Assembly: GCF_001747105.1 (NCBI RefSeq)
Contig: NZ_MDGQ01000003.1
Span: 434,001 to 498,000, forward strand
Source: Roseivirga misakiensis
Lineage (GTDB): Bacteria; Bacteroidota; Bacteroidia; Cytophagales; Cyclobacteriaceae
Length of the DNA: 64,000 bases
Reading direction: 5' to 3'
Positions 45,094 through 54,317 of the stretch are shown here, piece after piece; positions within the stretch are counted from its first letter, which is position 1; each line of letters starts with the position of its first letter. The position numbers and the translations under genes are program-made. Below the pieces are notes generated by a model. It saw only the letters and a program-made list of their open reading frames with translations, was not told the origin of the DNA and searched no databases.

Positions 45094-45725
45094 GGCGTGT
45101 TAAGGTTAAGTGTTTGCTTAAATTCGTCTTTTACACGTTGATCATGTGTAGCAATCAGCAAGGATGCCTGATATTTCTCGGCCTGATTTTTTAATAGGGA
45201 AAGCACCTTCATCGCATTCTCGTCATCAAGGCTTGCGGTGGGTTCATCGGCCAATATCAATTGTGGCCTATTCAACAGCGCCCGAGCAATGGTCACTCGC
45301 TGTTGTTCCCCTTGACTCAACTCCCTCACACGTTTATTTACCTTTTGTGCCAAGTTTAATTCCTCCAACACTTCATATACTCGCCCCTTATCTTGGGCTG
45401 CCCCAGAAAGGTATTGTGCCAATAGAAGATTATCACCTACGGATAAAGCGCTAATCAGGTGCGCTTTTTGAAAAACTAATCCAATATTTTGCCCACGATA
45501 TTTATCGCGTTGGTGGGCCGATAATCCATAAAGATCTGTATTGCCGATAACTACTTTTCCTTCTTTCGGTGCCAACAAGCCTCCAAGAATATGGAGCAGC
45601 GTGGTTTTACCACTACCCGAATTGCCCAAAATCAGTAAATGCTCAGACTCTTTTACCTCCATATGGGGTATAGCGAGGACTTTTTGGTCTGAGTAGCCGA
45701 AACTAAGATTATCTATGCTGATCAT
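45090..45725 (-). CDS. ABC transporter ATP-binding protein (LolD/MacB type)
   Basis: 211-residue ATPase: Walker [11 protein letters not shown]-loop VFQKAHL, signature LSQGEQQR, Walker [13 protein letters not shown] and H-loop ATHD, all intact. This is the MacB/LolD branch that pairs with FtsX-type permeases. I start at the ATG before ISIDNLSF; an in-frame TTG upstream is not needed. It is first in the four-gene operon with the His-rich permease, DUF3299 protein and helical lipoprotein, and divergent from lepB. Confidence 0.9.
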   Translation of the reverse strand: MISIDNLSFGYSDQKVLAIPHMEVKESEHLLILGNSGSGKTTLLHILGGLLAPKEGKVVIGNTDLYGLSAHQRDKYRGQNIGLVFQKAHLISALSVGDNLLLAQYLSGAAQDKGRVYEVLEELNLAQKVNKRVRELSQGEQQRVTIARALLNRPQLILADEPTASLDDENAMKVLSLLKNQAEKYQASLLIATHDQRVKDEFKQTLNLNTP

Positions 45726-45908
45726 ATCTCCTGTATTCAATAGCTAAGTAACGTAAGCCTGCTTAATTAATAAAACCAATCGTGTAGAAGTTCAAAAAAC
45801 CTCAGAACGGTTTTCTTCGTTATCAATAAATCTGTCAAAATCCAGGACATCAGTTTTTGATAAATTAATAATATCTTTACCGCTTACTTAAAGCCTAATA
45901 TTTAGCTA

Positions 45909-47078
45909 ATGCTTGATTTCTTAAAGCGCAAACCAAAAGTTGAAACAGAATCAGAACCAAGACAGAAGAGAGGTTTTTTTAGAGAGCTGATTAATGACAT
46001 TCTGTTTGCTCTGATTGCCGTAACGATAATTAGAATGTTTTTCATTGAGGCTTACGCCATCCCTACAGGATCAATGGAAAACTCAATGCTAATTGGAGAT
46101 CATCTATTTGTAAGTAAGGTTCATTTTGGTGCTAGAACGCCTAAAACATTGATCCAATTCCCACTCGCTCATCAGAAGTTTTGGGGCACAAATATTCCAT
46201 CTTATTCCAAAATCTTGCAAGTGCCTACCTTTAGGCTTCCAGGACTGAGGGATGTTCGCGCTGGAGAACCAGTTGTTTTCAACTATCCTCCTGACTATGA
46301 TAAAGGATTCCCGCTCGACATCAAGACTTTCTATGTAAAGCGTTGCATGGCTACCCCAGGAGATGTCTTTGAAGTAAGAAATAAGCAGATTTATATCAAT
46401 GGAGAAGCTGCTGAAAACCCTCCTGGTATGCTAACTAGCTTCTTTGTCCAAGCCGATCAAGGTGTTCACCCAAGATATATGAGAGAAATTGGCATTACGG
46501 ATTATTACGATGATAACCCGAGTGATACATATGCCACTACCGCCATTCCTAACTACCCATATAAAGATAAACTCGGATTTAAAATATTTACTACAAAAGA
46601 GAAAGCCGACCAGCTTGCCGAACTTCCTTTTATTAAAAGTGTGGAAGAGATTACTTATCAGGCTGGTGAAGAAAGCGGACTTTTTCCAAATGCGCCTGGA
46701 TTTAATTGGAGCCGCGACTTCTTCGGACCGTTGAAGATGCCAGAGAAAGGCGAGACCATTGAATTGACACCAAAAAACATCGCGTTGTACGGCGAAGCGA
46801 TCGAACACTATGAGCACAACGATGAGGTTGAAATCCGAGGCAATGAGGTATTCATCGAAGGCGAAAAAGTGACAAGTTACACCTTCAAACAAGGGTACTA
46901 TTTTATGATTGGTGACAATCGCCATAATTCAGAAGATTCTAGAACTTGGGGCCTTGTTCCAGAAGATCATATTGTTGGTAAACCTTTATTCATTTTCTGG
47001 TCTATGGATAGAACTAACCCAGAGACAGGTTTCTTCCAAAACATCCGTTTCGATAGAATTCTAGACTTGATTAAGTAG
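45909..47078 (+). CDS. lepB: signal peptidase I
   Basis: Inner-membrane leader peptidase that removes signal peptides of Sec/Tat exported proteins. A TM anchor (about 29-45) is followed by the catalytic Ser55 (PTGSMENSM) and general base Lys144 (YVKRCMATPGD), with GDNRHNSEDSR near residue 345. At 389 residues it is the longer Bacteroidota form, with an insertion (about 165-300) between the catalytic boxes. Its stop overlaps the GTG start of a DUF3299 gene (TAGTG). Confidence 0.94.
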   Translation: MLDFLKRKPKVETESEPRQKRGFFRELINDILFALIAVTIIRMFFIEAYAIPTGSMENSMLIGDHLFVSKVHFGARTPKTLIQFPLAHQKFWGTNIPSYSKILQVPTFRLPGLRDVRAGEPVVFNYPPDYDKGFPLDIKTFYVKRCMATPGDVFEVRNKQIYINGEAAENPPGMLTSFFVQADQGVHPRYMREIGITDYYDDNPSDTYATTAIPNYPYKDKLGFKIFTTKEKADQLAELPFIKSVEEITYQAGEESGLFPNAPGFNWSRDFFGPLKMPEKGETIELTPKNIALYGEAIEHYEHNDEVEIRGNEVFIEGEKVTSYTFKQGYYFMIGDNRHNSEDSRTWGLVPEDHIVGKPLFIFWSMDRTNPETGFFQNIRFDRILDLIK

Positions 47079-47515
47079 TGCTTCGTTCCGTTATACTATT
47101 CTGTTTCCTATCATTTGCTGTCCCTTTGGATCAGTCATCTAAGCCTAATGCCTGGAAGACCTTAGCAAAAGTCAAGATTGAAAAGCGTTTTGACGAAACA
47201 TTGAATTACGAGATAGACTACCCAACTTTTAGTAAAGAAGTAAAGGCCCTTAATGGAAAAGAGATTTCGCTCGATGGATGGATGATCCCGCTGGATGAGC
47301 TTAGGGGTAAAAATTATTTCGTTTTATCAGCATTGCCATTTGCCAACTGCTTTTTTTGTGGTGGTGCAGGCCCAGAAACTGTGGTTGAGGTATTCTTGAA
47401 AAAAGACCTCAACTTTACAGAGAAGCGCATTAAAGTAAAAGGTAAACTCTCCGTAAATGGTGATGATCCTTTGAAGCTGATGTATATTTTGGAAGAAGCC
47501 GAAATCATGGATTGA
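47078..47515 (+). CDS. exported DUF3299 protein, paralogue B
   Basis: 145 residues; hydrophobic N-terminal signal (about 1-16). The core matches paralogue A: AWKTLAKV, LDGWMIPLD and CFFCGGAGPET (Cys91, Cys94), then KVKGKL and PLKLMY. The start is GTG, overlapping the lepB stop. It therefore depends on lepB transcription while its paralogue belongs to the divergent ABC operon. Function unknown; metal or redox role suggested by the conserved CxxC. Confidence 0.75.
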   Translation: MLRSVILFCFLSFAVPLDQSSKPNAWKTLAKVKIEKRFDETLNYEIDYPTFSKEVKALNGKEISLDGWMIPLDELRGKNYFVLSALPFANCFFCGGAGPETVVEVFLKKDLNFTEKRIKVKGKLSVNGDDPLKLMYILEEAEIMD

Positions 47516-47547
47516 TTAGGTTTCTATTATCCACAGAAACCTAAGTC

Positions 47548-48921
47548 ATGAGAAACCTTATAATCCTACTAGCACTCCTTTTTTCAAGTACACTTTCTGC
47601 ACAGCAAGCTCAAGACGCTGCGCAAATCAGAAAAATCTTCGATGAAGCCTTAGAAAAAGGTGAGAGCTATGAAATGCTCCGCTATTTGACAAAGAATATC
47701 GGAGGTCGATTAAGCGGATCGCCACAAGCCGCTGCTGCGGTAGAGTGGAGTAGGCAACAAATGATTGCCTATGGTTTTGATACCGTCTTTTTGCAGCCTG
47801 TGATGGTTCCACATTGGGTTCGTGGAAAAAAAGAAATAGCGCGTGTAGTCAATTCCAAAAAACTGGGTACCGTGCCGATGGATGTAGTAGCCCTAGGTAA
47901 TTCTGTAGGCACAGGCCCTAAAGGTGTTGTTGGTGAAATTATAGAAGTACAGGATTTTCAGGAATTGGCGAAACTGGGTAGAGCGAAGATTGAAGGTAAA
48001 ATCGTCTTCTTCAATCGTCCAATGGATGCCAAACTAATGGATACATTCAGTGCTTATAGTGGTGCTTCAAATCAAAGAGGTTCAGGACCTTCAGAAGCAG
48101 CCAAATATGGTGCTATTGGAGCGGTTGTTAGATCTTTGAGTTCTTTTAATGATGACATTCCACACACAGGCGGAACTCGGTATGCGCTAAACATTCCTAA
48201 AATCCCTGCCGTGGCGATCAGCACGAATGGTGCAAATCAATTGAGTGAGCTACTCAAGGACGATCAAAACCTTAACTTCTATTTCGAAACACATGCCGAA
48301 ATGCTTCCAGACGTACTTTCTTACAATGTCGTGGGAGAAATTAAGGGCTCAGAATTTCCAGATGAAATCATTGTGGTCGGTGGTCACCTAGACTCTTGGG
48401 ATCTTTCGGAAGGTGCTCACGACGATGGTGCCGGATGTGTACAGTCAATTGAAGTTTTAAGATTGATGAAGGCAATTGGCTATCAACCTAAAAGAACAAT
48501 CCGAGCTGTAATGTTCATGAATGAGGAGAATGGCTTGATGGGTGGAAGGAAGTATGCTGAATTAGCAGAAGAAAATGAAGAGTATCATGTGGCCGCTTTA
48601 GAGTCGGATCGTGGTGGTTTTTTACCGATCGGATTTGGAATTACAGGGACCAAAGCACAACAAGACAAGCTACTCTCTTGGCAGCCGCTATTTACCCCTT
48701 ACGGAATACATCAATTAAAGCGAGGCGGAGGTGGCGCCGACATAAGTCCACTAAGAACACAGGACGTTCCAACGATTGGTTACCTGCCAGATAGCCAGCG
48801 ATACTTCAAATACCATCATACAGGTATAGATAATTTCGAAGCAGTGAATCAACGCGAACTGGAACTTGGTGCGGCGGCAATGGCCTCTATGATTTACCTC
48901 ATCGATAAATACGGTTTATAA
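47548..48921 (+). CDS. exported M28-family zinc aminopeptidase/carboxypeptidase
   Basis: 457-residue zinc peptidase with a signal peptide (ending LSAQ, about 19). An N-terminal helix bundle and a PA-like insertion (about 120-245) precede the M28 domain. Zinc ligands and catalytic residues are in GGHLDSWDLSEG (His280), HDDGAG (Asp292), FMNEENG, ESDRGG and YHHTG. It resembles plasma glutamate carboxypeptidase-like M28 enzymes. It probably digests peptides in the periplasm or outside. It lies 32 nt after DUF3299 paralogue B and could be in the lepB transcript. A lone DnaA-box sequence (47527-47535) precedes it, probably by chance. Confidence 0.92.
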   Translation: MRNLIILLALLFSSTLSAQQAQDAAQIRKIFDEALEKGESYEMLRYLTKNIGGRLSGSPQAAAAVEWSRQQMIAYGFDTVFLQPVMVPHWVRGKKEIARVVNSKKLGTVPMDVVALGNSVGTGPKGVVGEIIEVQDFQELAKLGRAKIEGKIVFFNRPMDAKLMDTFSAYSGASNQRGSGPSEAAKYGAIGAVVRSLSSFNDDIPHTGGTRYALNIPKIPAVAISTNGANQLSELLKDDQNLNFYFETHAEMLPDVLSYNVVGEIKGSEFPDEIIVVGGHLDSWDLSEGAHDDGAGCVQSIEVLRLMKAIGYQPKRTIRAVMFMNEENGLMGGRKYAELAEENEEYHVAALESDRGGFLPIGFGITGTKAQQDKLLSWQPLFTPYGIHQLKRGGGGADISPLRTQDVPTIGYLPDSQRYFKYHHTGIDNFEAVNQRELELGAAAMASMIYLIDKYGL

Positions 48922-49132
48922 GAACTTGTTCAGCATGGAAAAGTAGGTGTTCATCACTTTAAATTAGTACTATGTATAAAAAGGTACTAGTTTACACAAC
49001 ATATTGAAAATACATCCGTTCCCTTATTTACCAAGTCTACAGCAACCTCTATCGTAAGAATTTTGTCAAACGAAAGGCTACTAAGGCTTTACTCCTCAAT
49101 TTTTATTGTGGTCAAACTCAAAAGCAACAACT

Positions 49133-50137
49133 ATGACATCACTCAAAGAATTCTTCTGGTTCTGTGCAGGAACTAATCGATCATTACTTAAACGCTGCCC
49201 TACCGATGCATCGAAGTATACTGGCATGGGCGCAGCAGTTTTTTTCACCGGAGTATTAGCCTCACTATCGGGAGGTTATGCCTTTTTTACCGTATTCGAA
49301 AATACCTTCTGGGCCTTGACCTTTGGATTGGTTTGGGGCATTATCATTTTCAACTTGGACAGATTCATTGTTTCGACCATGCGGAAGAAGAAAGGCGGAT
49401 GGTTCAAGGAGCTATTCATTGCATCACCACGCATTCTTTTAGCTGTTATGCTGGCGATCGTTATTTCTAAGCCTTTAGAACTTAAAATTTTCTCGAAAGA
49501 GATCGACAGAAAACTTGTGCTTTTAGAGGAAGAAATCTTTCAAAAGGAGATTTCAGCTATTGAGGAACGATATGAAGCGTCGGGCGTAGCATTACAAAAC
49601 CAAATCACCCAATTGAAGGATGAAATAAACCTGAAAACTGCGACGCGAAATGAGTTAGCCGATGCCGCAAGACGCGAAGCTGACGGTACTGGTGGATCAA
49701 TGAGAAGATCAGCCGGCCCCATTTATCAGCTGAAGAAGGCTGATGCAGATCAAGCGCAAAAGGAACTTGACAATGTTTTAAATGAGAATAAACCGATCAT
49801 TCAGGCTAAAGAACAACAGTACAGCGTACTGCTGAAAAGCAAGCAAGGCGAACTAGATCAAATTAAAAGAACTGCATGGAATGGCATGGCAGCGCAGCTA
49901 GAAGCACTCAGAATTCTTGGAGAAGAAAACCGCGCCATTTTTATCGCCAACGTCTTTATCATGTTACTGTTTATCATGCTGGAGTGTACACCGATAATTG
50001 TCAAGTTGATTGCGCCTCGCGGACCCTATGATGAACTACTGGAAATAAGAGAGCACTTTTATAAGAATCACAACCTGGAGAAAATCGCTGAAATGGACAG
50101 TGAAACTTACGAAAAGCTGAAATTCTATGCCCGCTAA
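49133..50137 (+). CDS. DUF4407 membrane protein
   Basis: 334 residues. TM helices at about 32-54, 58-78 and 100-116, a long coiled-coil periplasmic or cytosolic segment (about 125-270, rich in Glu/Lys/Gln), and a last TM at about 275-295. The motifs NLDRFIV and SKPLELKIF after TM2 and TM3 are typical for DUF4407. The role is unknown. I start at the ATG giving MTSLKEF; an upstream in-frame TTG is less likely. Strong bidirectional terminator downstream. The 211-bp gap before it shows nothing clear beyond a weak AGTAC/GTACT inverted repeat. Confidence 0.85.
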   Translation: MTSLKEFFWFCAGTNRSLLKRCPTDASKYTGMGAAVFFTGVLASLSGGYAFFTVFENTFWALTFGLVWGIIIFNLDRFIVSTMRKKKGGWFKELFIASPRILLAVMLAIVISKPLELKIFSKEIDRKLVLLEEEIFQKEISAIEERYEASGVALQNQITQLKDEINLKTATRNELADAARREADGTGGSMRRSAGPIYQLKKADADQAQKELDNVLNENKPIIQAKEQQYSVLLKSKQGELDQIKRTAWNGMAAQLEALRILGEENRAIFIANVFIMLLFIMLECTPIIVKLIAPRGPYDELLEIREHFYKNHNLEKIAEMDSETYEKLKFYAR

Positions 50138-50156
50138 AGAAAGGCTTGTCACGCAC

Positions 50157-50195
50157 AAAAAAAGGCTCGTAAACTAAGTTTACGAGCCTTTTTTT
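50157..50195. terminator. bidirectional terminator between the DUF4407 gene and a secreted-protein gene
   Basis: Perfect 18-bp stem AAAAAAAGGCTCGTAAAC / GTTTACGAGCCTTTTTTT around TAA, with seven T on each strand. Confidence 0.9.
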
Positions 50196-50208
50196 CGGAA
50201 TGGTATTA

Positions 50209-50715
50209 TTATCTTCTTTTTAAATAAAGCTCCTTTTTGATTTCAAGGCGACCTCTTCTCGTTCTTTCAAACGCTTGAAGTTTACCATCTTTCATCATCC
50301 AAACATCATCGTCATTAGAGAAATTGAATGAGCTATTGTTTCTACGTCTTCTTCGGTTCCTGTCATCATCTTCAATGATAAGTTCTCCATCACGGTTAAT
50401 GTACCACTCCATGTACTCTACTTCTCGATCACCGAGCACATTGAACGACATTTTTAATTCTCCATCTCTCCTGAAATCGAACCTAATATCAATGCTTTCA
50501 ACAATGTTAAAGGCAAAATTACTGATGCCTCTGGCAAATCTTCTGGCAATCCAAGAGTCTTCTTCCTCAAGATCATCTTCGACCTCTTCTCTTGCTTCTT
50601 GTAAATCGATAATGACATCCCATTCTCCCAGAACATCTTTCTCCCTAACTTTTGACTGCGCTGTTAACGATGCACTTACTAGAACCAGTAGTAGTGCTGC
50701 TGTGATTTTTTTCAT
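50209..50715 (-). CDS. small secreted protein with clustered charge, unknown
   Basis: 168 residues, signal peptide ending SLTAQ (about 20). The N-terminal mature part starts VLGEWDVIIDL, as in lipocalin-like small barrels, and shows strands with DGELKMSF, DREVEYMEWY and DGELIIEDDD. Acidic clusters (EEVEDDLEEED, IIEDDD) and an Arg-rich patch (NRRRRRNN) stand out. I do not recognise the family. Monocistronic, ended by the strong hairpin downstream. Confidence 0.65.
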   Translation of the reverse strand: MKKITAALLLVLVSASLTAQSKVREKDVLGEWDVIIDLQEAREEVEDDLEEEDSWIARRFARGISNFAFNIVESIDIRFDFRRDGELKMSFNVLGDREVEYMEWYINRDGELIIEDDDRNRRRRRNNSSFNFSNDDDVWMMKDGKLQAFERTRRGRLEIKKELYLKRR

Positions 50716-50895
50716 ATTGACCTGATTTGAGTTTTAAGTATCCTCTTTAAAGACTCCAATAAAAGCAAAAAGTTACAGAAGCCATAAGTGATGAACCCAA
50801 ACGGTTTTAGAAGGCGGTTGTATGGAGCATATAAATGATCAGCATGATTAAATCACATTAACTAATTGATAGTCATAAGATTGATATCAACCCTT

Positions 50896-51339
50896 TTAGA
50901 TCAATGGCAAGTAACCTCCTTGGTTAGCCAATAATTTCTTACTCCTGACGAAGATGCCTTCGCCTGTGGCTACAACCTTTCTGGCACTATTCTGAATACT
51001 TGATTTAGACAAAAATCTGTTTTCTTCAACGGAAATGATCTCCCCGACTGCGATCAATTGGTCAATTAATACGGGCCTGATAAATTCTATGTTATAGGTC
51101 TTTGTCAATAGAAAATAGGTGGATTCCATTGATGCAGCAGCGAAGTAAGCAGCATCGTCCAACATCTTAAAATAAATAGCACCATGCATAGCCTCTGCCG
51201 CATGAAAATAGTCCTGCTTGATGGCAAGTTTATAAGTGGCCTTGCCTTCAGAAACCTTCATTTCAGCACCACTCAGGATTTTCTGAATTGGCGCGGCATG
51301 GAACATATTTTCTAAGTTTCTATAATGCTCAAGACTCAT
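50896..51339 (-). CDS. PaaI-type hotdog thioesterase
   Basis: 147-residue hotdog-fold protein. The active-site region HGAIYFKMLDDAAYFAA and the closing strands VATGEGIFV match the acyl-CoA thioesterase PaaI/YiiD branch. It starts inside the end of the DUF1569 gene (11-nt overlap), so they are co-expressed. Substrate unknown; small aromatic or fatty acyl-CoA is typical. I use the ATG giving MSLEHY; a longer frame only re-reads the upstream gene's end. Confidence 0.8.
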   Translation of the reverse strand: MSLEHYRNLENMFHAAPIQKILSGAEMKVSEGKATYKLAIKQDYFHAAEAMHGAIYFKMLDDAAYFAAASMESTYFLLTKTYNIEFIRPVLIDQLIAVGEIISVEENRFLSKSSIQNSARKVVATGEGIFVRSKKLLANQGGYLPLI

Positions 51340-51811
51340 AGTCAGGAATAAGGCCGAATTGAATAAAATGGTGTTTAAAGTGCTTTCTGTGAAAAAGTAT
51401 CCATTCACTGGGCTTCATTGGGCCGCCATAAGGATGATTGAGCTCGCGATCAGGGTTATCTTTCATGAATGCCAAAAAAACCTCTATTTCCTTCAATAAC
51501 TTTTCCTTTGCCTCTTCCAGATTCGCCGACCTTAATGGCTGTAATTCATTTTTCCCATTGGGGGCAGGAACAGATCGACGCATGGGACTATCCTTCATCA
51601 AATAGGCCTTCAACCTTGGGAAATCTTCCTCTTTTGACACCACAGGCAGGTTAATTCTTCCAATAGACATTTTAAAAATGACAATTAGATGCTCGACCAT
51701 GTGCTGAGGCGTCATAAATCCCCATAGCGGTTTTTGATCTGCCCTCAGGCATTTCAGTAAATCAGGAACCTCCTCTTGAAAAAATAGCTGTGCCGTCTGT
51801 GTTTCTTCCAT
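51329..51811 (-). CDS. DUF1569 (DinB-like) protein
   Basis: 160-residue helical protein of the DUF1569 family, related to DinB metal-binding bundles. Putative ligands are His37 and His41 in TPQHMVEHL and the His cluster in HRKHFKHHF near the C-terminus. Relatives are often found near phenylacetate/oxepin-CoA genes; the overlapping downstream thioesterase fits acyl-CoA chemistry, but no other pathway genes are here. Reaction unknown. Confidence 0.78.
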   Translation of the reverse strand: MEETQTAQLFFQEEVPDLLKCLRADQKPLWGFMTPQHMVEHLIVIFKMSIGRINLPVVSKEEDFPRLKAYLMKDSPMRRSVPAPNGKNELQPLRSANLEEAKEKLLKEIEVFLAFMKDNPDRELNHPYGGPMKPSEWILFHRKHFKHHFIQFGLIPDYES

Positions 51812-51825
51812 ATTCTAAAATAAAA

Positions 51826-51850
51826 AAAGGCTCCGATAAACGGAGCCTTT
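51826..51850 (-). terminator. terminator of pruA
   Basis: 10-bp perfect stem AAAGGCTCCG / CGGAGCCTTT with a 5-nt loop. On the minus strand a T-run of at least seven follows. It separates pruA from the DUF1569 gene. Confidence 0.8.
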
Positions 51851-51859
51851 ACAATTCAA

Positions 51860-53491
51860 TTAGTCTTCTCCCAAAAATGGGTATCTATAATCTTTCGGTG
51901 GCACAAATGTTTCCTTAATCGTTCTAGGAGACACCCAGCGCAATAAGTTGATCATTGAACCAGCCTTATCGTTTGTACCAGATCCTCTTGCACCTCCAAA
52001 AGGCTGTTGCCCTACTACCGCACCTGTCGGTTTATCATTGATATAGAAATTACCAGCAGCATTTTGAAGTGTTTTAGTCGCTTGCTCTACAGCGTAACGA
52101 TCTCTTCCGAAAATAGAACCTGTTAACGCATATGGAGAAGTCGAATCTAGCAATTCCATAGTCGCCTCGAACTCATTCTCATCATACACATATATTGTAA
52201 TCACAGGACCGAAAATCTCTTCACACATAGTAGTGTATTTTGGATCTTTCGTTAATAAAACGGTCGGCTCTACAAAGTAGCCCTTCGATTTATCGTAGTT
52301 TCCTCCTGCAATTACTTCCACATCAGGACTAGCCTTTGCACCATCTATATAAGCCGCGATATTATCAAATGATTTTTCATCGATAACGGCATTGATGAAG
52401 TTTCCAAAATCTTCAGTTGGCCCCATTTTGAACGTAGCCAAATCTGCTACAACGTAGTCTTTCACATCATCCCAAAGGTTAGATGGAATATAAGCTCTTG
52501 ACGCCGCAGAACATTTTTGACCTTGGTATTCAAAAGCACCTCGAGAAATAGCCGTAGCCACCTCTTTTGCATCTGATGATTTGTGCACCATGATAAAGTC
52601 TTTACCACCAGTTTCTCCTACGATTCTAGGGTAAGACTTGTACTTATAAATGTTCTCTCCGATTGTTTTCCAGATATGCTGGAATACGCCCGTACTACCT
52701 GTGAAGTGAATTCCACCGAAATCAGCATGATTAAAGATCACATCTCCAGCTGTAGGACCACTTACGTAAACAAGGTTAATCACACCATCGGGAACTCCCG
52801 CTTCTTGGAATACCTCCATCAGCACGTTAGCAGAATAAATCTGAGTATTAGATGGCTTCCAAACGATGGTATTTCCCATCATAGCTGCAGAAGTAGGCAG
52901 GTTACCAGCAATAGCGGTAAAGTTAAATGGCGTCAAAGCAAAAACGAATCCCTCCAAAGGTCTCTGCTCCACACGATTCCAAATACCAGGTGCTGAATTA
53001 GGTTGCTGAGCATAAATCTCAGTCATGTATTGCACATTAAATCGCAAAAAGTCGATAAACTCACAAGCGGCATCTATTTCCGCCTGAAATGCGTTTTTCG
53101 ACTGACCCAACATGGTCGCTGCATTAATCTTAGCTCTGTACGGTCCAGCGAGTAATTCTGCTGCCTTTAAAAAGATAGAAGCCCTATGCTCCCAGCCCAA
53201 ATCAGCCCATGCAGATTTCGCTGCCATCGCCGCATCAATAGCCGCAGCCACGTGCTCCGATCCGCCCTCATTATAATGCCCTAAGATGTGTTGGTGATCG
53301 TGCGGTGGCGACATCGGTTTCTTATTATCCGTAGTCACTCTTTCTCCACCGATGTACATCGGTACATCTATTTCTTTGGCCCTTGCTGCAGCCAAAGCGG
53401 CTTTCAGCTCCTCCCTTTCCTTAGATCCTGGCGCATAGCTCAATACAGGTTCGTTGGTTGGGGTGGGTACATTGAAAAATCCAGTTGCCAT
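51860..53491 (-). CDS. pruA: L-glutamate gamma-semialdehyde dehydrogenase (delta-1-pyrroline-5-carboxylate dehydrogenase)
   Basis: NAD-dependent aldehyde dehydrogenase that oxidises glutamate semialdehyde to glutamate in proline catabolism. Catalytic Cys327 (GQKCSAASR) and general base Glu293 (VGETGGKD) are present; the family-specific Asn is in ALTPFNFTAI. 543 residues matches the single-domain P5CDH type (no PutA proline dehydrogenase domain fused). A plausible promoter lies upstream and a terminator downstream, so it is monocistronic. prodh is not in this window. Confidence 0.93.
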   Translation of the reverse strand: MATGFFNVPTPTNEPVLSYAPGSKEREELKAALAAARAKEIDVPMYIGGERVTTDNKKPMSPPHDHQHILGHYNEGGSEHVAAAIDAAMAAKSAWADLGWEHRASIFLKAAELLAGPYRAKINAATMLGQSKNAFQAEIDAACEFIDFLRFNVQYMTEIYAQQPNSAPGIWNRVEQRPLEGFVFALTPFNFTAIAGNLPTSAAMMGNTIVWKPSNTQIYSANVLMEVFQEAGVPDGVINLVYVSGPTAGDVIFNHADFGGIHFTGSTGVFQHIWKTIGENIYKYKSYPRIVGETGGKDFIMVHKSSDAKEVATAISRGAFEYQGQKCSAASRAYIPSNLWDDVKDYVVADLATFKMGPTEDFGNFINAVIDEKSFDNIAAYIDGAKASPDVEVIAGGNYDKSKGYFVEPTVLLTKDPKYTTMCEEIFGPVITIYVYDENEFEATMELLDSTSPYALTGSIFGRDRYAVEQATKTLQNAAGNFYINDKPTGAVVGQQPFGGARGSGTNDKAGSMINLLRWVSPRTIKETFVPPKDYRYPFLGED

Positions 53492-53526
53492 AGTTTACTT
53501 TTTTATTTTGATCAAAATGATTGTCG

Positions 53527-53558
53527 CAAATATACAGTTTCAATTCACTGTTATGAAA
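53527..53558 (-). promoter_or_regulatory. candidate promoter for pruA
   Basis: On the minus strand TATATTTG fits TAnnTTTG, with TTTC 20 nt upstream (one base off TTTG). The -7 box is 36 nt before the pruA start codon. Confidence 0.4.
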
Positions 53559-53565
53559 CCGACTT

Positions 53566-54261
53566 TTATAGAATGCTTTTCAGCTCAATTAAGTTCTGAA
53601 TTTCGTGTTGAATTGTAGAATTCGCCTTTTGTTTTTCGGGGTTAAACCACACATAATCCATCCCGACATTTTTTGCTCCAGCGATATCTGATTCCAGATT
53701 ATCCCCTATCATGATCGATTCCTCCAAGGGAGCCTTTGCCAAGTTCATGGCTAATTCAAAAATCTCCTTATCAGGCTTTCGATATGCCGTAGTTTCGGAC
53801 GTCACCACCACATCGAAATACTTCCTCAAATCAGAGCTATTCATTTTGGTTGATTGAATATCGTCGAAGCCATTAGTAATTACATGCAGCTGATATCTAT
53901 CGGCAAGGTAATCTAGCACAGCATACGCATCGGCAAAGACTTTTTCTTTCGTGGGTGCCAGTTGAATGTATTCTTGTTCAAGATTAACAGGCATATCGGA
54001 TGGCTTTGCCCCAAGTTTTTCGAAGATCGTTTTAAACCTGAGTTCGCGAATATCTGGTCGCTGAATCTTACCGATATTATATAAATCCCATAAACCATAA
54101 TTGACCTCAAAAAAGGTCTTGGCCAAATCAGTTTTATCGAATAGCTGAAGTCTTTGGAAATTATGCTGATCGTATAAATCACCCAAGGCCTCGGTGGCGT
54201 TGGCATCATAATCCCAAAGGGTATGATCAAGGTCGAAAAAGATATGCTTGTATTTAGACAA
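53566..54261 (-). CDS. HAD-family phosphatase, YjjG-like (noncanonical pyrimidine nucleotidase)
   Basis: 231-residue HAD hydrolase. Motif I FDLDHTLWD (nucleophile and acid Asp), motif II ITNG, motif III Lys in RKPD, and motif IV GDNLESD are all present, with a helical cap between I and II. It resembles YjjG, which dephosphorylates dUMP, dTMP and abnormal pyrimidine nucleotides. Cytosolic; monocistronic. Confidence 0.9.
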   Translation of the reverse strand: MSKYKHIFFDLDHTLWDYDANATEALGDLYDQHNFQRLQLFDKTDLAKTFFEVNYGLWDLYNIGKIQRPDIRELRFKTIFEKLGAKPSDMPVNLEQEYIQLAPTKEKVFADAYAVLDYLADRYQLHVITNGFDDIQSTKMNSSDLRKYFDVVVTSETTAYRKPDKEIFELAMNLAKAPLEESIMIGDNLESDIAGAKNVGMDYVWFNPEKQKANSTIQHEIQNLIELKSIL

Positions 54262-54317
54262 AATAGTTTTTGAAGAGAACTAACACCTCTGGTTTAAGTT
54301 TGAGTTGCGACCAAAAA

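Noticed and set aside
47527-47535. Single perfect DnaA-box sequence TTATCCACA before the M28 peptidase
   Set aside because: One isolated 9-mer is expected by chance in 64 kb of AT-rich DNA and has no companion boxes.
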